Below, piece after piece: positions 58,207 to 64,000 of a stretch of DNA of 64,000 bases. Below the pieces are notes generated by a model. It saw nothing but the letters and a program-made list of their open reading frames with translations, was not told the origin of the DNA and made no database searches. A program made the translations under genes and the position numbers. Source of the stretch: Halobacillus fulvus (lineage in GTDB: Bacteria; Bacillota; Bacilli; Bacillales; Halobacillaceae); the NCBI GenBank assembly GCA_004078665.1, contig SCFO01000002.1, positions 496,001 to 560,000 of the forward strand. Direction: 5' to 3'. Every line of letters begins with the position of its first letter. Position 1 is the first letter of the stretch.

Positions 58207-58659
58207 ATGTTGAAAAATTTACAGGAATGGATTTTGCTGCTCGGAATTTTCGGAGTTGTCGCCCTCCTTGGAAACTGGATCGGCTATGAAGTCGTCGCTG
58301 TTGATGCGATTCCTGGCATGCTCATTTTGATCGGAATTTGTCTCGTTGGCCTTTTATTGGGAGAAATCATTCCGGGAAGCATTCCAAGCGTCGCCTATGT
58401 CGCCATTGTCGGTGTACTGTTATCAATGCCGTGGATGCCGGGGTCTGATGTGGTCGTCACGTACACAAACGAAGTCAATCTTCTAGCCTTAGCGACACCG
58501 ATTCTCGCCTACGCTGGAATTGCCATCGGACGCTCATGGACAGATTTCGTCAAGCTTGGCTGGAGAAGTATTGTCGTCGCCATGTGTGTCATGATCGGAA
58601 CCTTCCTCGGATCGGCACTAATTGCGGAGGTCATACTTAATTTCCAAGGTATTATTTAA
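58207..58659 (+). CDS. Small membrane partner of the DUF3100 protein
   Basis: 150 residues, four to five membrane helices. Uses GGGAGGGAG at the end of the preceding gene. The tight arrangement indicates a two-component membrane complex. I do not recognise a named family. Confidence 0.7.
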   Translation: MLKNLQEWILLLGIFGVVALLGNWIGYEVVAVDAIPGMLILIGICLVGLLLGEIIPGSIPSVAYVAIVGVLLSMPWMPGSDVVVTYTNEVNLLALATPILAYAGIAIGRSWTDFVKLGWRSIVVAMCVMIGTFLGSALIAEVILNFQGII

Positions 58660-58730
58660 AGAGACTCTGCTAAACGCCAGTGTAGAAATTGAACGTGTGC
58701 CTTCTCATTGTCAGTCAAAAAGTGCCGTGG

Positions 58731-58900
58731 TGTTTCCGTTCACTCATTTTGGTAGGAGGAGCGGGAAATAGCGAGACTCCTATGGGGAGGTAAGGGCAGG
58801 CTGAGATCCCGCAGGGCCTTAAGCCCGAGGAAGCTCAGCGCCCGCCCATGGAAAGCGAGTTATTTCCCGCTCCTCCAAGCTCTGGTATGAATACGGAAAC
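58731..58900 (+). repeat. Long-hairpin repeat, copy 8 (forward orientation, best preserved)
   Basis: TGTTTCCGTTCA pairs with TGAATACGGAAAC; GGAGGAGCGGGAAATA with TATTTCCCGCTCCTCC; GGGCAGGCTGAG with CTCAGCGCCCGCCC; apex GGGCCTTAAGCCC. Same extended flanks as the remnant at 22.6 kb. Confidence 0.95.
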
Positions 58901-58951
58901 TCTCTAATACCACCATAAAGTTTTAGTAGAGCTTTTAAAAAAAACAGAAAA

Positions 58952-58990
58952 AAGCACGCAGATCCGCGGTTTGGATCTGCGTGCTTTTAG
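58952..58990 (-). terminator. Terminator of the dsbA-like gene
   Basis: AAAGCACGCAGATCC / GGATCTGCGTGCTTT perfect 15-bp stem; A-run and T-run on both sides, so usable in either direction. Confidence 0.95.
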
Positions 58991-58999
58991 TTAAGGCCT

Positions 59000-59701
59000 T
59001 TAGCACGTTTCGTCTGTGCAGGCAGCGCCTTGGTTGGTGCTTAAATCTTCGAATGAGGAAGCTTTCTTCTCTTCATCAAGCGCTTTTTGCAAGCCTTGGA
59101 CGAACACTTCCTTCGGCTGCGCACCGGAGACGGCATATTTACGGTTAATGACGAAGAACGGAACGCCTTGAACGCCGATTTGGTAAGCATCGCGCTCTTC
59201 TTCACGGACCGTTTCCGTGTAATCTTCTCCGTTCAACACCGCTTCGACTTCGCCTTTTTCAAGACCAGCCTCGACAGCTAGCTCTGTGATCGTTGCGTGA
59301 TCCCCAACATCTCTTCCTTCGGTGAAAACGGCCTGGAAGAATCGTTCAGCAACTGGGATTCCTTCGCCTTTTTCTTCTGCGAACTTCGCCACACGGTGGG
59401 CATCGAACGTATTCGTCGGCTTCTGTTTGTCAAAGTCGAACGTGAGGCCTTCCTGTGCCGCCTGCTCTGTCATGTTCGCTGTCATTTCTTTCGCTTCTTC
59501 AATGGAACGGCCATACTTAGCGGCAAGTTTCTCGTGGATATTTTCTCCGGTATTGCGCTCAGCTTCCGGATCGAGCTCGAAGCTTTTATAGACGACTTCC
59601 ACATTTCCGCTTTCCGGCAATTCCTTCAGCGCATGCTCCAGACGACGTTTTCCAATATAACAAAAAGGGCAGACAAAATCTGACCATACTTCAATTTTCA
59701 T
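59000..59701 (-). CDS. DsbA-family oxidoreductase (FrnE-like)
   Basis: 233 residues, thioredoxin fold with helical insert. Active site C-P-F-C near residue 11, cis-Pro in G-V-Q-G-V-P-F-F. No signal peptide, so a cytosolic FrnE-type disulfide isomerase/reductase. The C-terminus carries two further Cys (A-C-T-D-E-T-C), an extra redox or metal pair known in some FrnE proteins. ATG at 59699-59701. Confidence 0.9.
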   Translation of the reverse strand: MKIEVWSDFVCPFCYIGKRRLEHALKELPESGNVEVVYKSFELDPEAERNTGENIHEKLAAKYGRSIEEAKEMTANMTEQAAQEGLTFDFDKQKPTNTFDAHRVAKFAEEKGEGIPVAERFFQAVFTEGRDVGDHATITELAVEAGLEKGEVEAVLNGEDYTETVREEERDAYQIGVQGVPFFVINRKYAVSGAQPKEVFVQGLQKALDEEKKASSFEDLSTNQGAACTDETC

Positions 59702-59836
59702 TCACGATTCACCTCTTCATCAGGATTCTCTTATATTGTATCGCTCCTGAAAGCAATCATCCATCAATCTGCATGGCGATCTTTTTTGCTACCTCTATCG
59801 TTTCCGGATCGATTGTAGACGTAAGGAGGCGAAAGC

Positions 59837-60484
59837 ATGATCGAATTACAGGTACTGAAACAAAGAAGCAGGAAAGCGATGGGCGCCGTCCACGAAGAAG
59901 TAGGAGAGATGGCGATGAGGCTCATCGAACAGGCGTATGAGCTTGGAATCTTTGTACAAATCTCATCAGGCTACAGGAGTTTGTCGGAACAGGCGCGACT
60001 TTACGGGCAAGGGAGACCGAATTACTACTGGAGAGGAAAAAAATACGGCGCGCCGGGCAATATTGTAACGAAAGCAAAGCCAGGTCAAAGTGTCCATAAC
60101 AGTGGACGAGCGATCGACTTTTTCTTAGTAAGCCCGGATGGGAGAACGGCTCTGTGGCAAGTCGATGAGAAGTGGAGAAAAGTAGCGGCAATCGGAAAAA
60201 GGCTGGGGTTCAGGTGGGGAGGGGATTGGAAGTCGTTCCCCGATTACCCACACCTCGAATGGAACGGCCGCAAACGCTCCGCTGTCGTCAGAAGAGGTGA
60301 CAGCGGTTCGAGAGTCAAAGACGTTCAGCAGCGGCTGATAAGAATGGGGTATTCGCTCGGAAGGTATGGAGCCGATGGACGCTTCGGCCCCATCACAGAA
60401 TCCGCCGTCCGCCAGTTCCAAGAAGACCACGCTATTGAAATTGACGGCATTGTAGGTCCAGAGACGTGGCAATTTCTCGGATGA
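59837..60484 (+). CDS. M15 peptidoglycan peptidase with C-terminal PG-binding domain
   Basis: 215 residues. The VanY/CwlK-type zinc site is seen as S-V-H-N-S-G-R-A-I-D and P-H-L-E-W (residues ~78-140). A PG_binding_1 three-helix domain (about 150-215; G-S-R-V-K-D-V-Q-Q-R-L, D-G-I-V-G-P-E-T-W) follows. No signal peptide or lipobox, as in phage endolysins, yet no phage genes are near. Ribosome site GTAAGGAGGCG. Confidence 0.88.
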   Translation: MIELQVLKQRSRKAMGAVHEEVGEMAMRLIEQAYELGIFVQISSGYRSLSEQARLYGQGRPNYYWRGKKYGAPGNIVTKAKPGQSVHNSGRAIDFFLVSPDGRTALWQVDEKWRKVAAIGKRLGFRWGGDWKSFPDYPHLEWNGRKRSAVVRRGDSGSRVKDVQQRLIRMGYSLGRYGADGRFGPITESAVRQFQEDHAIEIDGIVGPETWQFLG

Positions 60485-60554
60485 ATAGTGTGTTGATCCG
60501 TTTCAGCAGGCCAGGTTAAATGCAGAGACAAGGGTACGAAGATAATGGAATTAG

Positions 60555-60603
60555 AAAAAGCATGAAATCAGAAGAGTTCGATCTGATTTCATGCTTTTTT
60601 TGT
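60555..60603 (+). terminator. Terminator after the M15 peptidase
   Basis: AAGCATGAAATCAGA / TCTGATTTCATGCTT 15-bp stem, then T7. Confidence 0.95.
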
Positions 60604-60634
60604 GCTTGAGAAGGGGATGGTTGCGCCACTTACG

Positions 60635-60920
60635 GGTCTTAGTCGTCCAGTTTCCCGCAGTTATCGTCCACCCAGGAATTCATCGTCGACTTCGTAAGTC
60701 TTATCTTCCAAAACACACGCTTTATCAGCCAGCGCATTCAAGGTAGAATAGGTTATCGTCCAGAATCTTGGCGGATTGATCCAGTTCCTCCAACAATCAC
60801 TCCAGTTTTCGCCTGAATCAATCCACAATCCGCTATAATCAATCCAGATCACAGAATCAAGCCACTTTCCAATCCAACCCGTCCACATTCACCACTTTAT
60901 CAGCCAATTATCCAACAGCT
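60635..60920 (+). repeat. Array of degenerate TCCA units (array 2)
   Basis: About 13 units such as TTATCGTCCACCCAGG, TTATCGTCCAGAATC, TTGATCCAGTTCC, TCACTCCAGTTTTCG, TCAATCCACAATCCG, TCAATCCAGATCAC, TTATCAGCCAATTATCC. Same unit type and orientation as array 1. Occupies the space between convergent M15 and gntK genes. Confidence 0.8.
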
Positions 60921-60933
60921 AGCGCTCTGCAAA

Positions 60934-62427
60934 TCAAGCCCTTGCATGCAAGCGCTCAAACGTCGGCAACAACTCACGCGCCGCCTTACGATAAATCGAA
61001 AAAAGCTCCTCATAAACCGCTTTAGCCTCAGGATCTGGTGTAAAATGCTCCCGCATCGGTACCGAAGCCTTAATTTCATCCAGCGATTTCGCATAGCCCG
61101 TGCTCATCAGCGCCAGCCAAGCCGCTCCCCATGCCGAGCTCTGATGACTTTCCGGTACATACACAGGCTTTTGAGAAATGTCCGCCAGCATTTGCACCCA
61201 GAATGACGAACGTGCAAAGCCTCCACTCGCATAAATCCGATCAATCGGATTCCCAATCCGGCTCAGTTCATCTGCAATATGCATGATCGAAAACAGAACC
61301 CCCTCCATTGCCGCTCGCGTCATATGCTGCTTTTGATGGGAAGGGGTTAGACCGATGAATGATCCCTTCGCTTCAGATTTCCAAAACGGCGCACGCTCCC
61401 CGTTCAAGTAAGGGAGAAACAGCAGGTTATCCGCACCAGGTGGCACCTGATTGGCCATCTCGCTCAGCTGTTCGAGCGTATAATGGTCCTGGTCTCCGTC
61501 CCAAAGTTTTTGCAACCAAGCCAGCACAAGCCCGCCGTTATTGGAAGGACCCCCCGTAATCCATAAGTTGTCTGTAAAGCTATAGGAGAAAACAGCTTGC
61601 TGATCATTGACGAGCGGCTGATTGGAAAATTGGCGGATGGCACCACTCGTGCCGATCGTGACGGCCGTCTCTCCAGGATGAATCGCTCCGATCCCAAGGT
61701 TCGCAAGCGGGCCATCACTCGCTCCGATGACAAAAGGGGTGCCCGTATCAAGCCCGGAAGCCTCTGCGAATTCACTTCGCATTCCCTCTAACTTATAGAA
61801 CGGGTCAACAGGCGTGAACAGCTGCCCACTTTCAATACCGGCAAGGCGAAGGGCTTCTTCATTCCACGTCTGCTTATGTATATCAAACATTCCGGTAGCC
61901 GCCGCAATCGAATAATCGACGACCTTTTCACCAAACCAGCGGTAAAGTAAAAATTCCTTGATCGATACGAAATAATCGGCCGACGTCTTTTCCTGCACGT
62001 CTTGATTCTTCATCCAAATCAACTTCGAAAGCGGGGTCATAGGATGAAGAGGTGTCCCCGTTCTTTCATATAAAGAAGGGTGCTCCTCCTTCAGCCACGC
62101 CGCTTCCTTCGTACTTCTTCCGTCGGCCCAGATGATCGACGGCGTTAACGGTCGTCCATCTTCATCCATACAAATAAGTGAATGCATCGCAGCCGACACG
62201 CCGACTCCGATGATATCTTTTTCATCTGCTCCCGCTTTCTCACGGCTCACCTTCAGTGCCTCGAGAGCCGCCTTTTCAATCGTTAAAGGATCCTGCTCCG
62301 CATACCCAGGCTCAGGGTGGAGCAGGGGGTAGCCGACTTCGTACTCCCCCTTGACGTGACCATTGATATCAAACACAACACTTTTGGCACTCGTCGTCCC
62401 GAGGTCGAGACCGATGACATACTTCAT
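60934..62427 (-). CDS. gntK: Gluconokinase (FGGY family)
   Basis: 497 residues. N-terminal D-L-G-T-T-S-A-K-S phosphate loop, hinge I-G-T-S-G-A-I-R, and the FGGY signature region (R-I-Y-A-S-G-G-F-A-R-S). Phosphorylates gluconate to 6-phosphogluconate, the substrate of the divergent gnd product. Cotranscribed with the RpiR regulator gene (15-bp gap). Confidence 0.93.
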   Translation of the reverse strand: MKYVIGLDLGTTSAKSVVFDINGHVKGEYEVGYPLLHPEPGYAEQDPLTIEKAALEALKVSREKAGADEKDIIGVGVSAAMHSLICMDEDGRPLTPSIIWADGRSTKEAAWLKEEHPSLYERTGTPLHPMTPLSKLIWMKNQDVQEKTSADYFVSIKEFLLYRWFGEKVVDYSIAAATGMFDIHKQTWNEEALRLAGIESGQLFTPVDPFYKLEGMRSEFAEASGLDTGTPFVIGASDGPLANLGIGAIHPGETAVTIGTSGAIRQFSNQPLVNDQQAVFSYSFTDNLWITGGPSNNGGLVLAWLQKLWDGDQDHYTLEQLSEMANQVPPGADNLLFLPYLNGERAPFWKSEAKGSFIGLTPSHQKQHMTRAAMEGVLFSIMHIADELSRIGNPIDRIYASGGFARSSFWVQMLADISQKPVYVPESHQSSAWGAAWLALMSTGYAKSLDEIKASVPMREHFTPDPEAKAVYEELFSIYRKAARELLPTFERLHARA

Positions 62428-62442
62428 GGAAGTTTCTCCTTT

Positions 62443-63300
62443 CTACACGCGCTTCCGGGAAATCGCTTTACGCATTTTCTGTGTCGATTCCTGTGTCTGC
62501 TCTTTCTTCTTCACGCTGTAATTGACAAAAAGGGAGTCGATCAACGACAGTGCAGCAATCCGAGATGCCAGTGCTTCCGAGCGGAATTCCGTTTCTTCGG
62601 ATACGGTATATAAGCTGACATCGACGAGCTTCGTCAGCGGAGACTTAGCGAAATTGGTGATCGCCACCGTTTTCGCCCCGTTGCTTTTGGCGACATCGAC
62701 GATATCCAGCATATCTTTGTTCGATCCCGTATGGGAAATGATGACGCACACGTCGCCTTCTCTCAATTGTGAAGCGGACATCAGTTGAAGGTGGGAGTCG
62801 ATGTAGGCGTGGGTTTCAAGCCCCGTCCGGATGAATTTATGCTGGGCATCCTGAGCCAGTACACCGGATCCTCCGCTTCCATAAAAGAAGACACGCTCGG
62901 CATGAATGAAGTAATCCATCACGACAGACAGCGTCCCGATATTTTGGATATCGCGTGTCGACTCTAAGGCGCGAATGTTCGCTTGAAATATTTTTTCATT
63001 GATTTGAAGGTCATTGTCTTCTTCTGTAATGGTTTCATGAATATCCTGAATCGGATTGACGGTTTCAGAGGCGAGCGCAATCTTCATCGCTTGGAACCCT
63101 TTGAATCCGAGTCGTTTACAAAATCGGAAAACAGTTGCATCGGCAACCATTAAATCGTCCGCTACCTGGTTGATCGTAGAATGAACCATTTCTTCACGAT
63201 TCTCCATTATATAATCCGCAATCTTTTTTTCCTTTTCACTAAACTGACTGTAAGATGACCGAATCCGGCTGATGACATGTTTTGCTGGTGCTTCAATCAT
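62443..63300 (-). CDS. RpiR-family regulator of gluconate genes
   Basis: 285 residues: N-terminal helix-turn-helix (Q-V-A-D-D-L-M-V-A-D-A-T-V-F-R-F-C-K) and a C-terminal SIS sugar-phosphate-binding domain (V-F-F-Y-G-S-G-G-S-G; I-S-H-T-G-S-N-K-D). Probably senses a phosphorylated sugar acid and controls gntK and gnd. The ATG at 63298-63300 is chosen, six bases after AGGAGGA; the outer ATG touches that site. Confidence 0.92.
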   Translation of the reverse strand: MIEAPAKHVISRIRSSYSQFSEKEKKIADYIMENREEMVHSTINQVADDLMVADATVFRFCKRLGFKGFQAMKIALASETVNPIQDIHETITEEDNDLQINEKIFQANIRALESTRDIQNIGTLSVVMDYFIHAERVFFYGSGGSGVLAQDAQHKFIRTGLETHAYIDSHLQLMSASQLREGDVCVIISHTGSNKDMLDIVDVAKSNGAKTVAITNFAKSPLTKLVDVSLYTVSEETEFRSEALASRIAALSLIDSLFVNYSVKKKEQTQESTQKMRKAISRKRV

Positions 63301-63340
63301 GACCATTCCTCCTGTCAAAGTTTCTATTTCTAGTTTATAC

Positions 63341-63383
63341 GAAAAAAATTTTAATTAAAAGTAAAAATTGATGAAAAAAATTT
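63341..63383 (+). promoter_or_regulatory. Direct repeats, possible RpiR operator
   Basis: GAAAAAAATTT at 63341-63351 and again at 63373-63383, 32 bp apart (about three helical turns), between the divergent rpiR and gnd starts. Confidence 0.4.
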
Positions 63384-63385
63384 CT

Positions 63386-63422
63386 TGAAAACGCTTGTAT
63401 TAAAAAATAATTCTTGTATAAT
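63386..63422 (+). promoter_or_regulatory. gnd promoter with overlapping cre-like site
   Basis: cre-like TGAAAACGCTTGTA (63386-63399, one mismatch) covers the -35 TTGTAT (63395-63400); 16-bp spacer; TATAAT (63417-63422). CcpA bound here would block transcription. Confidence 0.6.
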
Positions 63423-63476
63423 CGAAAACATAGAAAATAATTTTCACAATTCGTCAGGCAGAAAGGGGTACGCAAC

Positions 63477-64000
63477 ATGCAAATAGGATTAATCGGTTTA
63501 GGCAAGATGGGATACAACCTTGCACTGAACCTGAGGGATCACAATCACCAGGTGGTGGCCACCGACGTCAACCAGGATGTCGTCAATGAAATCTCCAACG
63601 AAGGGGTGGCACCAGCGACAAACATCCAGCAGCTCGTCGGGAAGCTGGAGAAGCCGAGAACGGTTTGGGTCATGGTACCGGCTGGGGAAATTACGGATCA
63701 AGTACTCGAAGAACTCGCGCTCGCTCTTGAAGAAGGCGACCGGATCATCGATGGAGGGAACTCCAATTATAAACAAAGCCTCGAACGCGCGGAGATGTTC
63801 AAGGAGAAAAATATTTTCTTCTTCGATGTCGGAACGAGCGGCGGAACAGAAGGCGCACGTAACGGAGCTTGCTATATGATCGGTGGAGACGCTGAACAGT
63901 TCAAACAAATCGAATCCCTTTTTGCCGACACGGCGGTGGAAAATGGTTACCATTACTCCGGACGAGCTGGAAGCGGACACTTTTTGAAAATGGTCCACAA
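63477..64000 (+). CDS. gnd: 6-phosphogluconate dehydrogenase, decarboxylating (3' truncated by window)
   Basis: First 174 codons. Rossmann motif I-G-L-I-G-L-G-K-M-G-Y-N-L and the substrate motif D-V-G-T-S-G-G-T-E-G-A-R-N-G are present. The short form (GntZ/YqeC type, ~300 residues) is suggested by the K-M-G-Y-N-L start. Oxidises 6-phosphogluconate to ribulose-5-phosphate and CO2. Start ATG at 63477 after AAAGGGG. The frame runs off the window end. Confidence 0.93.
   Translation, partial: MQIGLIGLGKMGYNLALNLRDHNHQVVATDVNQDVVNEISNEGVAPATNIQQLVGKLEKPRTVWVMVPAGEITDQVLEELALALEEGDRIIDGGNSNYKQSLERAEMFKEKNIFFFDVGTSGGTEGARNGACYMIGGDAEQFKQIESLFADTAVENGYHYSGRAGSGHFLKMVH

Noticed and set aside
60661-60888. 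Trp-rich 75-codon minus-strand frame (repeated W-I-D type pattern)
   Set aside because: It is the direct translation of the TCCA-unit array; no ribosome site and no conserved start, so repetition of DNA units explains it.

Overview
The window is one contiguous stretch of a low-to-mid-GC, endospore-forming, flagellated Gram-positive chromosome of the Bacillaceae. Spore genes (spoIID, spoIIQ, spoIIID), mbl, flagellar flhO/flhP, strong AGGAGG-type ribosome sites, frequent TTG/GTG starts and CcpA-type cre sites all point there. The Na+/H+ and K+ transporters and the acidic protein tails suggest a salt-tolerant Halobacillus/Thalassobacillus/Virgibacillus-like organism; this last step is inference.

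Layout. (1) 1-789: tail of a secreted subtilase. (2) 1065-8463: complete F1Fo ATP synthase operon (atpZ-I-B-E-F-H-A-G-D-C), with two unusually long internal leaders. (3) 8641-21192: block collinear with B. subtilis ywzB-ywmB-murA-spoIID-spoIIQ-spoIIID-mbl-flhO-flhP-fabZ, interrupted by a flavin monooxygenase/methyltransferase pair just before fabZ. (4) 21.5-34.3 kb: mixed accessory genes: acidic lipoprotein, a SigD-driven yjfB-like motility gene, an RND efflux pair, a PilZ protein, an ABC exporter overlapping a HEPN-CBS fusion, a SinR orthologue, a PAP2 phosphatase and an immune-inhibitor-A protease. (5) 34.4-40.0 kb: sugar catabolism set (ThuA, two Gfo/Idh dehydrogenases, two AP2-type isomerases) behind cre-like palindromes. 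(6) 40.0-43.1 kb: Ktr-type K+ channel and CPA1 antiporter with a translationally coupled small membrane partner. (7) 43.6-45.8 kb: LCP cell-wall ligase and a ROK sugar kinase that has lost the family zinc cysteines. (8) 46.2-56.7 kb: galactoside regulon: ROK repressor, ABC binding protein and two permeases, GH36 alpha-galactosidase, mutarotase-like protein and GH42 beta-galactosidase, with three matching palindromic operators and two cre sites. (9) 56.8-60.5 kb: DUF1801 protein, a DUF3100 membrane pair, a FrnE-type DsbA and an M15 peptidase. (10) 60.9-64.0 kb: gluconate module rpiR-gntK divergent from a truncated gnd.

The most striking unexplained feature is not a gene. The intergenic regions are occupied by two repeat families. 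One is a ~170-bp long-hairpin element with eight near-full copies and at least four clear remnants, several of them deletion derivatives with the arms fused. The other is a pair of ~200-290 bp arrays of degenerate TCCA-centred units (ATCGTCCA/TCAATCCA). No transposase, CRISPR array, rRNA or tRNA was found.

Genes whose products probably work together: ATP synthase subunits; SpoIID and SpoIIQ in engulfment; FlhO/FlhP in the flagellar rod; adaptor plus RND pump; transporter plus the two galactosidases and mutarotase, which would import and hydrolyse alpha- and beta-galactosides to free hexoses that the nearby ROK kinase could phosphorylate.
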